Shown one piece after another: positions 20,829-32,522 of a stretch of 64,000 bases of DNA (the first letter of the stretch is position 1; every line of letters begins with the position of its first letter). The position numbers and the translations under genes were made by a program. Origin of the DNA: Kineosporia sp. NBRC 101731 (lineage in GTDB: Bacteria > Actinomycetota > Actinomycetes > Actinomycetales > Kineosporiaceae); the NCBI RefSeq assembly GCF_030269305.1, contig NZ_BSTC01000001.1, forward strand, positions 1,501,467 to 1,565,466. Reading direction: 5' to 3'. The notes under the pieces were generated by a model. That model was not told where the DNA came from. It saw only the letters and a list, made by a program, of their open reading frames with translations, and searched no databases.

Positions 20829-21272
20829 ATGTCCGACCCGAAGACCAACCTGATCAAGGTCTCCCGCCAGCCCGAACCGGTGTCCGCGCTGTGGCTTGCA
20901 GCACTTCTGCCCTCCCTTGCGCTGGGCGGCCTGACCGCCGGGGTGGCCTGGCTGGTGGGCCACGACGAGGGGCTTTCGGCCCTCCTGGGGCTCGGTCTCG
21001 CACTGGTAGCACTGACTCTCACGTCGATGTTGCACTGGCAGATCCGGATGACCGACCCGACCTTCGGGATGATCTTCGCCCTGACCACGTATGGCCTGGT
21101 CATGGGCCTGATGTGGGCTGTCTACCTCTCGCTCGACGACGTGGACTGGGTCAATGGCCCCAGTACGGCGTTCGGTCTCCTGGCCGGTGTCCTGGGCTGG
21201 GCCGGAGGTCTGATGCGCGGAGCGCTCAAGCTTCGCGAGCCGGTGTACGACGAGAAAGAGGCACGCGATTAA
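20829..21272 (+). CDS. atpI: AtpI-like membrane protein of the ATP synthase locus
   Basis: 147 residues from the ATG at 20829; a GTG at 20823 overlapping the wecA stop is equally possible. Four predicted membrane helices (LWLAALLPSLALGGLTAGVA, LLGLGLALVALTLTSML, FGMIFALTTYGLVMGLMW, and a C-terminal one near FGLLAGVLGWAGGLMRG). Position between wecA and atpB matches the actinobacterial AtpI/Rv1303-type protein, thought to help c-ring assembly or Mg uptake. Sequence similarity alone is weak. Confidence 0.75.
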   Translation: MSDPKTNLIKVSRQPEPVSALWLAALLPSLALGGLTAGVAWLVGHDEGLSALLGLGLALVALTLTSMLHWQIRMTDPTFGMIFALTTYGLVMGLMWAVYLSLDDVDWVNGPSTAFGLLAGVLGWAGGLMRGALKLREPVYDEKEARD

Positions 21273-21575
21273 CCCGATCGGGTGTGTGACCAGAGACCCT
21301 TAGGGATGTGCTGCTGGCCCCTTGTGAGGGGGTGCCGACAGAACCGCCCTACATGACTGATAGTGTCAATCCAGATGGATGACGAGTCGACCCTGCTGAG
21401 GGCACCCGCCATAACTGCGGTGTGCCTGCTGAAGGAACCCGCCGGCTACGAGCTGTAACGCCCGAGCCCGTCCTCCCCCTGAACCTGTTACACCCGTGAC
21501 CCTGCTGCCAGCGCCTGCAAGCGAGCGGTTGGCTGCAACCCCGCAATGAAGCACCTGAGTCTTGGAGGAGCGACC
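21273..21575 (+). promoter_or_regulatory. Gap upstream of atpB with possible operon promoter
   Basis: This 303-nt stretch has no convincing gene. An extended -10-like TGATAGTGT lies at 21358-21366, without a good -35. The strong ribosome site CTTGGAGGAGCGACC just before the GTG at 21576 decides the atpB start. The length suggests a dedicated promoter and leader for the atp operon. Confidence 0.35.
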
Positions 21576-22361
21576 GTGATTCATCTGGCCGCCGGCGGCG
21601 GCGAGAGCTACGAGGCTCCGACCATCGCCGAGTTCTGGCAGCCACTGGTCGGTGATGGCGCATTCGCCCTCACCCGCTCAATGGTCGTCTTCGCTGTCGT
21701 CGCCATTGTCATCTCGGTCGTGCTGCTGAGCATCACGTCGAAGCTCCGGGTGGTGCCGGGTAAGGCACAGTTCCTGGTCGAAGGCACCTACGGGATGGTC
21801 CGTAACAGCCTGGCGCGCGACATCATCGGCGCGGAGAAGTTCAAGCCGTTCCTGCCGCTGCTCTTCGCGTTGTTCACCGTCATCCTGGTGAACAACCTGA
21901 TGGGCGTCACGCCGTTCATCACCTTCCCGACGTTCAGCCGCATCGGCTACGCCATCGTGCTGACCGCGATCGTCTACTTCACCTACCACGGTGTGTGGAT
22001 CGCGCGGCTAGGTGTCATCGGCTGGCTGAAGAGCTTTGTGCCGCCGGGCCTTCCGGGCTGGATCGTTCCGTTCATGTGGGTCCTGGAGTTCATGACCTAC
22101 GTGATCACCCGCCCGCTGACGCTCGCGCTGCGACTCTTCGGCAACATGTTCGCCGGTCACTTCATGCTGCTGATCTTCACCTTCGGCGGCGAGTACCTGC
22201 TCTTCCAAGCCTCGGGCTTCCTGCCTGTCACGGGTGCCCTGGCCTACCTCTTCACCCTCGTCATGTACGGCTTCGAGGTTGTTGTCCAGTTCCTCCAGGC
22301 GTACGTCTTCGTGCTCCTGACCTGTGTGTACATCGCCGGTGCCGTCGCCGACGAGCACTGA
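21576..22361 (+). CDS. atpB: ATP synthase Fo subunit a
   Basis: 261 residues from the GTG at 21576, which has GGAGGAG upstream; the ATG at 21546 would add ten residues. Membrane subunit forming the proton half-channels. The essential arginine lies in ITRPLTLALRLFGNMFAGH. Five or six hydrophobic helices are visible. First structural gene of the operon atpBEFHAGDC. Confidence 0.96.
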   Translation: MIHLAAGGGESYEAPTIAEFWQPLVGDGAFALTRSMVVFAVVAIVISVVLLSITSKLRVVPGKAQFLVEGTYGMVRNSLARDIIGAEKFKPFLPLLFALFTVILVNNLMGVTPFITFPTFSRIGYAIVLTAIVYFTYHGVWIARLGVIGWLKSFVPPGLPGWIVPFMWVLEFMTYVITRPLTLALRLFGNMFAGHFMLLIFTFGGEYLLFQASGFLPVTGALAYLFTLVMYGFEVVVQFLQAYVFVLLTCVYIAGAVADEH

Positions 22362-22442
22362 TCTTCCGCCGGTGTTCGTCGTCGACGCGCACTGACAATT
22401 GCCTGAGCCCCTCAGGCATCAACCGAAAGGCAGGAAACTGCA

Positions 22443-22652
22443 ATGACCGGCAACATCGCCTTCCTTGGCTACGGCATCGCTGCTATCGGTCCGGGTATCG
22501 GTATCGGCCTTATCTTCGCCGCGTACATCAACGGTGTGGCCCGCCAGCCGGAGTCCCGCAGCGTTCTTCAGACCATCGCCTTCACCGGCTTCGCCCTCAC
22601 CGAGGCGCTGGCCATCCTGGGCCTGGTCTTCGCCTTCCTCTTCAAGTCCTGA
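22443..22652 (+). CDS. atpE: ATP synthase Fo subunit c
   Basis: 69 residues, two transmembrane helices forming the rotating c-ring. The glycine-rich first helix has [12 protein letters not shown], the polar loop is ARQPESR, and the proton-carrying carboxylate is Glu54 in [12 protein letters not shown]. It lacks the N-terminal extension of mycobacterial subunit c. A ribosome site (AGGAAAC) precedes the ATG. Confidence 0.97.
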   Translation: MTGNIAFLGYGIAAIGPGIGIGLIFAAYINGVARQPESRSVLQTIAFTGFALTEALAILGLVFAFLFKS

Positions 22653-22673
22653 CCCCCTCCACCCACGGTCTGA

Positions 22674-23281
<608 letters not shown>

Positions 23282-23282
<1 letters not shown>

Positions 23283-24115
23283 TGGCGGCGCAGGTGCGGA
23301 TGCAGGGGCCGAGCCGGGTGGCACTCGCCGCCGGGCAGGACCGGCTGGAGCTGCTGTTGAGCTCGGCCGGCACCGACGCGGCCCGGCTCGCGGAGGACCT
23401 GTTCGGGGTCACGAACCTGGTGGCCTCCAACGCCGCCCTGCGCCGGGCCCTGACCGAGTCGTCCCGTGAGGCCGACAACCGCGCCGCCCTGGTGGCGCGG
23501 CTGCTCGAGGGCAAGGTCTCCGGACCCGCCCAGGACCTGGTCTCCGGACTGGTCCGTTCGCACTGGTCGAACTCCGCCGACCTCACCGAGGCGCTGGAAG
23601 GCCTGGCGGTCTCCGCCGAGCTGTACAGCGCCGAGAAGGCCGGGCGTCTCGACAATGTCGAGGACGAGCTGTTCCGTTTCGGCCGCACGGTCGCCGGCGA
23701 TGTCTCGCTGCGTGACGCCTTCGCGATCCGGACCCCGGGTGGCGAGCGCAAGCGCGAGCTGGTCAACGCCTTGCTGAGCAGCAAGGTGGCGCCGGAGACG
23801 CTCCGTCTGGCCGAGCAGGCAGCTACTGCCCCGCGCGGCCGCCGGGTCGAGCAGGTGCTGGAGAAGTTCCTCGAGGCCGCCGCCGCCCGACGCCGCCAGC
23901 TGGTGGCAGAGGTCGTCGCTGCCTCACCGCTCACCGAGGGCCAGCGGGCCCGGCTCAGCACTGCGCTGCGCCGGCTCTACGGACGCGACATCCGGGTGAA
24001 CCTGGACGTCGACCCCGAGGTGATGGGTGGGCTGCGCATCATGGTGGCCGGTGAACTCATCGACAGCACGGTCCTGAGCCGGCTGAACACCGCTAAGCGA
24101 ACCATCGCAGGCTGA
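23282..24115 (+). CDS. atpH: ATP synthase F1 subunit delta
   Basis: 277 residues, longer than the roughly 180 of E. coli delta. The C-terminal half carries the conserved delta/OSCP pattern ending with VNLDVDPEVMGGLRIMVAGELIDSTVLSRLN. The N-terminal extension is alanine- and leucine-rich. It connects subunit b to the F1 head. In mycobacteria delta is fused to a b-like domain; here the extension is much shorter. Confidence 0.93.
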
Positions 24116-24121
24116 CCCCGT

Positions 24122-24161
24122 CGCACAGCTGTCGGCCGCTCTCAGGGCAGGCAGCTGTGCG
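24122..24161 (+). promoter_or_regulatory. Hairpin in the atpH-atpA gap
   Basis: A 10-bp inverted repeat, CGCACAGCTG (24122-24131) and its complement (24152-24161), lies just after atpH. The rest of the 175-nt gap is unusually A-rich near 24200-24235 for this genome. It may tune the stoichiometry of F1 versus Fo by attenuation or mRNA processing. Confidence 0.4.
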
Positions 24162-24290
24162 GACGCCGCGGCGCACGATGATGGACGCGTAGAAGCTTAG
24201 GTAAGTAGCAACAAAAAGTAAGTGGCAACGAAGAATGACGACCCACGGCCCGGCTCACGCCGGACAACGACGAGAGAGCAGGGGATCCAG

Positions 24291-25925
24291 ATGGCGGAAC
24301 TGACGATCCGTCCGGACGAGATCCGGGACGCGCTGGACGCCTTCGTTCAGTCCTACGACCCGAGCGCGGCGACGCGCGAAGAGGTCGGCACGATTTCCGA
24401 GGCTGCCGACGGCATCGCTCGGGTCGAGGGCCTTCCGAGCGTGATGGCCAACGAGCTGCTGCAGTTCGAGGACGGCACGCTGGGCCTGGCCCAGAACCTG
24501 GACGTCAACGAGATCGGCGTCGTCGTTCTCGGTGAGTTCAGCGGCCTGGAAGAGGGCCAGGAGGTCAAGCGGACCGGAGAGGTTCTCTCCGTGCCCGTCG
24601 GCGACGCCTTCCTGGGCCGCGTGGTGGACCCGCTGGGTACGCCGATCGACGGCCTCGGCGAGATCGTGGCCGAAGGCCGCCGGGCGCTGGAGCTTCAGGC
24701 TCCCGGCGTCATGCAGCGTAAGTCGGTGCACGAGCCGATGCAGACCGGGATCAAGGCGATCGACTCGCTGACCCCGATCGGCCGCGGCCAGCGCCAGCTG
24801 ATCATCGGCGACCGCCAGACCGGTAAGACGGCCATCGCGATCGACACGATCATCAACCAGAAGGCCAACTGGGAGAGCGGCGACCCGGACAAGCAGGTCC
24901 GCTGCATCTACGTCGCGATCGGGCAGAAGGGTTCGACCATCGCGTCGATCCGCGGCTCGCTCGAAGAGTCCGGCGCCCTGGAGTACACGACCATCGTCGC
25001 CGCTCCGGCGTCCGACCCGGCCGGCTTCAAGTACCTCGCCCCGTACACCGGTTCGGCCATCGGCCAGCACTGGATGTACGCCGGCAAGCACGTCCTGATC
25101 GTCTTCGACGACCTGAGCAAGCAGGCCGAGGCCTACCGCTCGGTGTCGCTGCTGCTGCGCCGTCCGCCGGGCCGCGAGGCCTACCCGGGTGACGTCTTCT
25201 ACCTGCACTCCCGCCTGCTGGAGCGTTGCGCGAAGCTCTCCGACGAGCTGGGCCACGGCTCGATGACCGGTCTCCCGATCGTCGAGACCAAGGCGAACGA
25301 CGTGTCGGCGTACATCCCGACCAACGTCATCTCCATCACCGACGGTCAGCTGTTCCTGCAGTCCGACCTGTTCAACGCCAACCAGCGTCCCGCGGTCGAC
25401 GTCGGTATCTCCGTCTCCCGCGTCGGTGGCTCGGCCATGACGAAGGCGATGAAGGCCGTCACCGGCTCGCTGAAGATCGAGCTGGCGCAGTACCGCGCCC
25501 TCGAGGCCTTCGCCCTGTTCGCCTCCGACCTGGACGCGGCGTCGAAGCAGCAGCTGGCGCGCGGTCAGCGTCTGATGGAGCTGTTCAAGCAGCCGCAGTA
25601 CTCGCCCTACGCCACCGAGGACCAGGTCGTCTCGATCTGGCTGGGTACCACGGGTGCGCTCGACTCCGTCGAGATCAGCGACGTGCGCCGGTTCGAGCAG
25701 GAGTTCATCGATCACCTGCGCCGCAACACCGACGTGCTCACCACGATCGCGGAGACGTTGAAGTTCACCGACGACACCGCGGCCAGCCTGGAGAAGGAGG
25801 CCGAGTCGTTCAAGCAGTTCTTCCAGGCCGGCTCCGACGAGGGCATCGTGGCGGGTTCCGAGGAGTTCGAGGCCTCCGGCGACGAGGACATCTCGCAGGA
25901 GCAGATCGTCCGGCAGCAGCGCTGA
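24291..25925 (+). CDS. atpA: ATP synthase F1 subunit alpha
   Basis: 544 residues from the ATG at 24291 (upstream GTG at 24222 gives an unconserved 23-residue extension). Non-catalytic nucleotide-binding subunit; P-loop GDRQTGKTA with K179, and the alpha-subunit signature [17 protein letters not shown] near the C-terminus. The last 30 residues are acidic. Ribosome site GAGCAGGGGATCC. Confidence 0.97.
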   Translation: MAELTIRPDEIRDALDAFVQSYDPSAATREEVGTISEAADGIARVEGLPSVMANELLQFEDGTLGLAQNLDVNEIGVVVLGEFSGLEEGQEVKRTGEVLSVPVGDAFLGRVVDPLGTPIDGLGEIVAEGRRALELQAPGVMQRKSVHEPMQTGIKAIDSLTPIGRGQRQLIIGDRQTGKTAIAIDTIINQKANWESGDPDKQVRCIYVAIGQKGSTIASIRGSLEESGALEYTTIVAAPASDPAGFKYLAPYTGSAIGQHWMYAGKHVLIVFDDLSKQAEAYRSVSLLLRRPPGREAYPGDVFYLHSRLLERCAKLSDELGHGSMTGLPIVETKANDVSAYIPTNVISITDGQLFLQSDLFNANQRPAVDVGISVSRVGGSAMTKAMKAVTGSLKIELAQYRALEAFALFASDLDAASKQQLARGQRLMELFKQPQYSPYATEDQVVSIWLGTTGALDSVEISDVRRFEQEFIDHLRRNTDVLTTIAETLKFTDDTAASLEKEAESFKQFFQAGSDEGIVAGSEEFEASGDEDISQEQIVRQQR

Positions 25926-25959
25926 CGCACCCGCGCGGATCTAAGGAGAGCTAAGCGAT

Positions 25960-26853
25960 ATGGCAGGCCAGCAGAGGGTCTACCGGGCCCGAATCCGGTC
26001 TACCGCGTCCCTGGAGAAGATCTTCCGGGCGATGGAACTCATCGCCTCGTCGCGAATTTCCAAGGCACGGCAGGCCGTGGCTTCGTCGACGCCGTACGCG
26101 CGGGCCATCTCCCGCGCCGTGTCAGCGGTCGCGACCTACTCCGACGTGGATCACATCCTCACCACGGAGAAGGAAAGCGTCCGGCGGGCAGCGATTCTCG
26201 TCGTCACGGCCGACCGCGGCATGGCGGGTGCCTACTCCTCGAACGCGATCAAGGCGAGCGAACAGCTGCGTGAGCGGCTGCAGGGCGAGGGCAAGGAGGT
26301 CGCCACCTACGTCACCGGACGTAAGGGCGTCGCCTTCCTCAAGTTCCGCAAGCGTGACGTCGCGGCGGAGTGGACCGGTTTCTCGGACGCCCCGCGGTAC
26401 GAGAACGCCGAGACCATCGGTGACACGCTGGTCGAGGCGTTCCTCAGGGAGTACGAGGACGGCGGTGTCGACGAGATCCACATCGTCTACACCCGGTTCG
26501 TCAGCATGGTGACGCAGCAGCCGGAGATCGTCCGTCTGCTGCCGCTCGAGGTCGTCGAGGGCACCGAGCCGCCGGCACCCGACGAGTTGCTGCCGCTGTA
26601 CGCCTTCGAGCCGAACCCGGCGGAGGTGCTCGACGCGCTGCTGCCGAAGTACGTGAACAGCCGGATCTACAACGCACTGCTGCAGGCGTCGGCCAGCGAG
26701 CTGGCTTCCCGTCAGCGTGCGATGAAGTCCGCCTCGGACAACGCCAAGGAACTGATCCGGACCTACACGCGACTGGCCAACCAGGCGCGCCAGGCCGAGA
26801 TCACCCAGGAGATCAGCGAGATCGTCGGCGGCGCCGACGCGCTTGCCAGCTGA
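25960..26853 (+). CDS. atpG: ATP synthase F1 subunit gamma
   Basis: 297 residues. Central rotor shaft, with long N- and C-terminal helices forming a coiled coil: the start [20 protein letters not shown] and the end [20 protein letters not shown] are the conserved gamma termini, and the Rossmann-like middle has [16 protein letters not shown] strong TAAGGAGAGC ribosome site precedes the ATG. Confidence 0.97.
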   Translation: MAGQQRVYRARIRSTASLEKIFRAMELIASSRISKARQAVASSTPYARAISRAVSAVATYSDVDHILTTEKESVRRAAILVVTADRGMAGAYSSNAIKASEQLRERLQGEGKEVATYVTGRKGVAFLKFRKRDVAAEWTGFSDAPRYENAETIGDTLVEAFLREYEDGGVDEIHIVYTRFVSMVTQQPEIVRLLPLEVVEGTEPPAPDELLPLYAFEPNPAEVLDALLPKYVNSRIYNALLQASASELASRQRAMKSASDNAKELIRTYTRLANQARQAEITQEISEIVGGADALAS

Positions 26854-26865
26854 TCCAGCAGCTGA

Positions 26866-28374
<1,509 letters not shown>

Positions 28375-28399
28375 TCCTCGATCAGGTAGTCGTTGTGCC

Positions 28400-28428
28400 G
28401 GGGGCCGGCACTCTCGTGTCCGGCCCCC
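28400..28428 (+). terminator. GC-rich hairpin between atpD and atpC
   Basis: GGGGGCCGG (28400-28408) pairs with CCGGCCCCC (28420-28428), with further CAC/GTG pairing inside. No T tract follows. It may be a partial attenuator or mRNA-stability element rather than a full terminator, because atpC is expected to be co-expressed. Confidence 0.45.
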
Positions 28429-28505
28429 ACACCTCGGCTCGCTGAGCCGATATTGTTTCCAGCACGTCGCACCGACGACGCGTCCAAGAGCACGGAGGAA
28501 ACGGC

Positions 28506-28778
28506 GTGACACTCCAGGTAGAACTGGTGAGTGCCGAGGCGAAGGTCTGGTCGGGCACCGCCCGCATGGTGATCGCCAGGACGAGCGAAGGCGAGATCGG
28601 TGTTCTCACCGGTCACGAGCCGACGCTTGCGCTGCTCGCTCCCGGCAAGGTCACGATCCGCGGTGAAGACGGCTCCACGGTGGTGGCCGAGGTCAAGGAC
28701 GGTGGGTTCCTCTCCATCGACCACGACCGGGTCACCGTGGTGGCCGATACCGCGGCCCTCGCCGACTCGGCCGTCTGA
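28506..28778 (+). CDS. atpC: ATP synthase F1 subunit epsilon, short form
   Basis: 90 residues. The N-terminal beta-barrel is complete (LQVELVSAEAKVWSGTARMV, GEIGVLTGHEPTLALLAPG, GGFLSIDHDRVTVVAD), but the protein stops about where the C-terminal two-helix domain would begin. That domain mediates inhibition of ATP hydrolysis in E. coli (139 residues) and is partly retained in mycobacteria (about 121). GTG start with GAGGAAACG upstream. Confidence 0.94.
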   Translation: MTLQVELVSAEAKVWSGTARMVIARTSEGEIGVLTGHEPTLALLAPGKVTIRGEDGSTVVAEVKDGGFLSIDHDRVTVVADTAALADSAV

Positions 28779-28796
28779 GCCAGGGCCCGGCCGTAG

Positions 28797-29240
28797 TTGG
28801 GAGACCTGGTCGCACCGCTCGAGATTCTCGGCGCGCTCCTCGTCCTCTTCGGCCTGGTCCTCGCACTGTTCATCCTGCGTCGTTACCTGTTAGCACGTAA
28901 CGGCGCCACGTTCGACTGCTCGGTCAGACACGAGTACCCGCGCCGCGCGAGCGCCTGGATCCTGGGCGTCGCGCGGTACGGCGAGGACACTCTCGAGTGG
29001 TTCCGCATCTTCACCGTCGACCCGCGCCCCAGCCGCGTGTTCGTCCGCTCCCAGCTCTTTCTGGTCGAGTGGGAACAGCCCGCTGAACAGGAAATCAACT
29101 CCATCCTGCCGGGCGCTGTGATCGTGCGGTGCACCTATGGCGACGAGAAGCTCGACATGGCCATGACCAGGTCGGACTACACCGGTTTCATTACCTGGCT
29201 GGAAGCCACACCGCCTGGTATCGCACCGTTCAGCGCTTGA
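28797..29240 (+). CDS. DUF2550 family membrane-anchored protein
   Basis: 147 residues. One N-terminal membrane helix (LEILGALLVLFGLVLALFIL) followed by a basic region and a compact soluble domain (FDCSVRHEYPRRASAWILGV, GEDTLEWFRIFTVDPRPS). It matches the conserved gene placed right after atpC in actinobacteria (Rv1312-type); function unknown. The start is uncertain: TTG at 28797 is the only start that retains the membrane helix. It lies 18 nt after atpC, so probably in the atp transcript. Confidence 0.75.
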   Translation: MGDLVAPLEILGALLVLFGLVLALFILRRYLLARNGATFDCSVRHEYPRRASAWILGVARYGEDTLEWFRIFTVDPRPSRVFVRSQLFLVEWEQPAEQEINSILPGAVIVRCTYGDEKLDMAMTRSDYTGFITWLEATPPGIAPFSA

Positions 29241-29585
29241 TCTCACCTCAGCTGTTCGTGCTTCGACCTGGTCGCCCACGCACTCGACCCACCTGATCCG
29301 GCGTGGACGACCTGGCCTCCATCTGTTTTCCGCAGGGGTCGGTACAGCCGCCTCATTCGCCGGGTAGCGAATGTTCCCTCGCGGCGGCCGCACTTCCCGG
29401 CGTAGGGCTGAGTCGCAGTGGTTTCGGCTGCTCCTCGCTCATAGTGATACCCCGGTGGCGATCCATGAAACCCGTTCCATCCCATTTCTTACGGCGAATG
29501 TGGTGCTTTCGCGGTCAACCATTTCGCCATTTCCTGAATGCACCGTAGAACCGCAGGCAGACCGGGTCCGGGCGCTTTCCCGTGC
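29241..29585. other. Convergent gap with no supported gene
   Basis: 345 nt between two genes pointing at each other. It is visibly less GC-rich than its surroundings, mainly at 29440-29560. One small hairpin CATTCGC-CGGGTA-GCGAATG lies at 29354-29373. Short open frames on both strands lack ribosome sites and recognisable sequence, and are not called. Confidence 0.5.
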
Positions 29586-30482
29586 TCAGCCGCCGTGCTT
29601 GATCCACACGTCGCCGGACCCGGTGTCGGCCACCAGCCGACGTTCTGAACTACCGGTCGGCACCTCGATGTGGCGGTCGCCGGTGCCGGTCGAACCGCTG
29701 ATGTCGTAGCTCGTGCCGTCGTCCGGGACGTAGATCTTCACGTCGCCCGACCCGGTCTTCGTCACCACGTCGGTGGGGGAGCCGTCGAACCGGGCGGTGA
29801 TGTCACCGGAACCGGTCCGGGCGGTCAGCCCCGTGGTGGCGCTGGTGAACGCGGCCTTGACGTCGCCGGAGCCGGTGCGCAGCTGGGCCCGGGTGCCGCC
29901 CAGCCGGACGGCGCTGATGTCGCCGGAACCGGTGCTGGCCACCACGTAACCGCCCAGGCCGTCGACGTGGATGTCGCCGGAGCCGGCCCGCGCCTGCACC
30001 GCCTTCGTGACATCGGTGATGATCTGGTCGCCCGACTCGGTGTGCGTCGTCACCGTGATGTCGTCGGGCACGGTGATCTGGAAGGTCACGGAGCAGTTCC
30101 CGACCGTCAGCCAGGAGCCGCCGCACGTGCCGGTCAGGTTCAGTACCCCGTCGTCCACCGACCGGGTGTAGGTGGCCTGGCTCAGGCCGGATCGCGTGGT
30201 CGCCTCGACGTGGACGGAGGTGAAGGCCGGGTCGGCGTACACCCGCACGTCACCGGAGCCGATGTCCACCGTCATCGCGTTCAGGTCATCGTCGACGGTG
30301 AACGCCTGGTTCTCCACCCGGGTGGCGAACTGGGCCACCACGGAGAGCGTGCCGCCGCCGATGAGGCACGCGCCCAGGGCGATCCCGGTGAAGCGGATCG
30401 GCCCCAGCCAGGGGTTGCGCCGGCGGGGAGGCTGAGCCGGTGCACCGGGTTCGCCGGTCGTGCCGGTCGTGAGCGTGGTCAT
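29586..30482 (-). CDS. DUF4097-type membrane-anchored beta-repeat protein
   Basis: 298 residues. A cytoplasmic N-terminus, one membrane helix (about 28-50, FTGIALGACLIGGGTLSVVA), then an extracytoplasmic domain built from repeated TGSGD(I/V) turns: at least eight copies such as GSGDVRV, AGSGDIHVDG, TGSGDISAV, TGSGDVKAAF and a terminal TGSGDVWI. Such spacing predicts a right-handed beta-solenoid. Function is unknown; often associated with two-component or anti-sigma systems. It begins 6 nt after the response regulator, so it is the third gene of that operon. AGGAGG precedes the start. Confidence 0.85.
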   Translation of the reverse strand: MTTLTTGTTGEPGAPAQPPRRRNPWLGPIRFTGIALGACLIGGGTLSVVAQFATRVENQAFTVDDDLNAMTVDIGSGDVRVYADPAFTSVHVEATTRSGLSQATYTRSVDDGVLNLTGTCGGSWLTVGNCSVTFQITVPDDITVTTHTESGDQIITDVTKAVQARAGSGDIHVDGLGGYVVASTGSGDISAVRLGGTRAQLRTGSGDVKAAFTSATTGLTARTGSGDITARFDGSPTDVVTKTGSGDVKIYVPDDGTSYDISGSTGTGDRHIEVPTGSSERRLVADTGSGDVWIKHGG

Positions 30483-30488
30483 GGTGTG

Positions 30489-31148
30489 TCAGGCCTCCTG
30501 GCCGAGCCAACGAAGAACAGCGAGCACCCGGCGGTGGTCCTGGGCGTGCGGGGTCAGGTCGAGCTTTCCGAAGATGCTGGAGACGTGTTTCTCCACGGCG
30601 CCCTCGCCGATCACCAGTTCCTTGGCGATGGCGGTGTTGGAGCGGCCCTCGGCCATCAGGCCGAGCACCTCCCGCTCGCGGGGGGTGAGGCGGCTCAGCG
30701 GGTCTTTCCGGGTGGCGCGGGAGAACAACTGCGCGACCACCTCCGGGTCGAGCGCGGTACCGCCGCCGGTGACCCGGCGCAGCGTCTCGGCGAACTCGCC
30801 GACATCCGCCACCCGGTCTTTCAGCAGGTAACCGATGCCCTTCGAGCGGGCGGCGAACAATTCGGTGGCGTAGTTCTCCTCCACGTACTGGCTGAGTACC
30901 ACCACAGCGATCTGCGGGTACTGGTGGCGCACCACCAGGGCGGCCCGCACCCCCTCGTCGGTGAAGGTCGGGGGCATCCGCACATCGACGATCACCAGGT
31001 CGGGTCGGTGCTTCTCGACCGCCTTGAGGAAACTCTCGGCGTCGGGACAGGCTTCCGCCACCTCGAACCCGGTCTCGGAGAGCAGGCGCAGCAGGCCTTC
31101 CCGCAACAGCACCGAGTCCTCGGCGAGTACGACACGAACGGCGGTCAC
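30489..31148 (-). CDS. NarL/LuxR-family response regulator
   Basis: 219 residues. Receiver domain with acidic pocket (AEDSVLL), phospho-Asp in PDLVIVDVRMPPT, and a C-terminal LuxR helix-turn-helix (LSRLTPREREVLGLMAEGRS). Translationally coupled to the kinase by a GTGA overlap. Expected partner of the kinase gene and possible regulator of the DUF4097 gene downstream. Confidence 0.95.
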   Translation of the reverse strand: MTAVRVVLAEDSVLLREGLLRLLSETGFEVAEACPDAESFLKAVEKHRPDLVIVDVRMPPTFTDEGVRAALVVRHQYPQIAVVVLSQYVEENYATELFAARSKGIGYLLKDRVADVGEFAETLRRVTGGGTALDPEVVAQLFSRATRKDPLSRLTPREREVLGLMAEGRSNTAIAKELVIGEGAVEKHVSSIFGKLDLTPHAQDHRRVLAVLRWLGQEA

Positions 31149-32470
31149 GAGGAGCTCCCGGAAGAGTCGGAGGGGTTGATCGGCAGGTGGATGGTGAGCA
31201 CGGTCGGGCCGCCGGCGGGCGAGGACAGGTGCACGGCGCCGTCGATCGCGGCGACGCGATCGGCCAGCCCCCGCAGGCCCGTGCCCGTACCGTCGGTCGC
31301 CGCCCCGCCGACACCGTCGTCCTCGATCTCGATCCGCAACCAGTCGTCGACCCCGTTCACCAGCACCCGGGCCCGGGTGGCCCGGGCGTGCTTGGCCACG
31401 TTGGTCAGCCCTTCACTCACACAGAAGTAGGCGATGGCCTCGACCGTGGGGGCAGGACGCGTGGACAGGCCGGTCTGGACCGAGACGGGAACCGGGGACG
31501 CGGCGGCCAGGGCGGACAGGGCCGCGTCCAGTCCCCGGTCGGTCAGGATGGGAGGGTGGATTCCCCTTGCCACCTGGCGCATTTCGACCACAGCCTCTTT
31601 TGCCGCACTGTGCGCCTTGTTCATCAGGTCGCGGGCCCCGTCGGGGTCCCGCTCGAGTCGTTCCCGGGCCATGCCCAGGTCCATCGCGATCGCGACCAGG
31701 CGTTGCTGCGGGCCGTCGTGCAGGTCCCGCTCGATGCGCTGGCGCTCGGCCTCGACCGAGTCGACCGTGGCGGCGCGGGTGGCGGTCAGCGTCTGCACCC
31801 GCTGGTTGAGGGTCTTCACCTGCTCGGCATTGGATCTCTCCCGGGTGAGCAGGGCCCGGGCGATCAGCACGTTCAGCGCGATCAGGCCGGAAGCGACCAG
31901 CGGCGTGAGAATCATGCCGACCACGCCGACCCCGAAGATCAGCAGCAGCCACCACGGTCCCGACGAGGCCGAGCCCCAGGGCCAGTACATCTGCTGGTCG
32001 GGCAGCGCCCAGATGTACAGCGGCGCACTCACCAGACCGAGCGTCACCGAGGCCAGACAGATGGCCACAGTGCCGGTCACCAGGCCCCACACCGCCTGGA
32101 TCGCCACCCACGCCATCGCTCGCCAGGGTCGGCTGTCGAGCAGATATCTCTGCAGGAAAGGACGTTTCGCGGTCTCGGGGGAGGGTTGCAGCCAGTTCAG
32201 GGGAACTCCCGTCGTCGCCTCCAGCCGCAGCAGGTCCAGCCGGGCCACAGCCGGCGCGATCACCAGCAACACGAAGACCAGGGGCACGCCGATGCCGAAG
32301 ACCGGTACCAGCACCAGCGACACCACCAGCAGCGTGGCGATGATCAGGTAGGGGACCGCGACCAGGATGTCGAGAGCCAGGTGACAGACCGCGGGGAAAC
32401 CGCGCAACCACCAGGTCAGGGCAGTACGCCCGGTCGGGAACGGCGTCGTCCGCCGGAGGGTTTCGCTCAC
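31145..32470 (-). CDS. NarL-type sensor histidine kinase
   Basis: 441 residues from the GTG at 32470, which follows AAAGGGG. Four or more membrane helices in an N-terminal prefix domain, then a coiled region and HisKA_3 domain with phosphorylated His in RIERDLHDGPQQRLVAIAM, and a degenerate HATPase (EIEDDGVGGAATDGTGTGLRGLADRV). First gene of the kinase-regulator-DUF4097 operon. The intergenic region toward the divergent MMPL gene holds a perfect 28-nt palindrome. Confidence 0.92.
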   Translation of the reverse strand: MSETLRRTTPFPTGRTALTWWLRGFPAVCHLALDILVAVPYLIIATLLVVSLVLVPVFGIGVPLVFVLLVIAPAVARLDLLRLEATTGVPLNWLQPSPETAKRPFLQRYLLDSRPWRAMAWVAIQAVWGLVTGTVAICLASVTLGLVSAPLYIWALPDQQMYWPWGSASSGPWWLLLIFGVGVVGMILTPLVASGLIALNVLIARALLTRERSNAEQVKTLNQRVQTLTATRAATVDSVEAERQRIERDLHDGPQQRLVAIAMDLGMARERLERDPDGARDLMNKAHSAAKEAVVEMRQVARGIHPPILTDRGLDAALSALAAASPVPVSVQTGLSTRPAPTVEAIAYFCVSEGLTNVAKHARATRARVLVNGVDDWLRIEIEDDGVGGAATDGTGTGLRGLADRVAAIDGAVHLSSPAGGPTVLTIHLPINPSDSSGSSS

Positions 32471-32522
32471 CCCTTTACGGTAGGCGTGATCATGGGCGCC
32501 CCGGCATACCGGAGCCACCCGG

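Noticed and set aside
29371-29709. 112-codon plus-strand frame in the gap after the DUF2550 gene.
   Set aside because: Runs into the antisense of the DUF4097 gene, lacks a ribosome site and has no recognisable domain.
29670-31430. A 586-codon plus-strand frame opposite the DUF4097 and regulator genes.
   Set aside because: Repetitive Gly/Ala/Val/Asp-rich translation with no motif; the minus-strand genes are clear.
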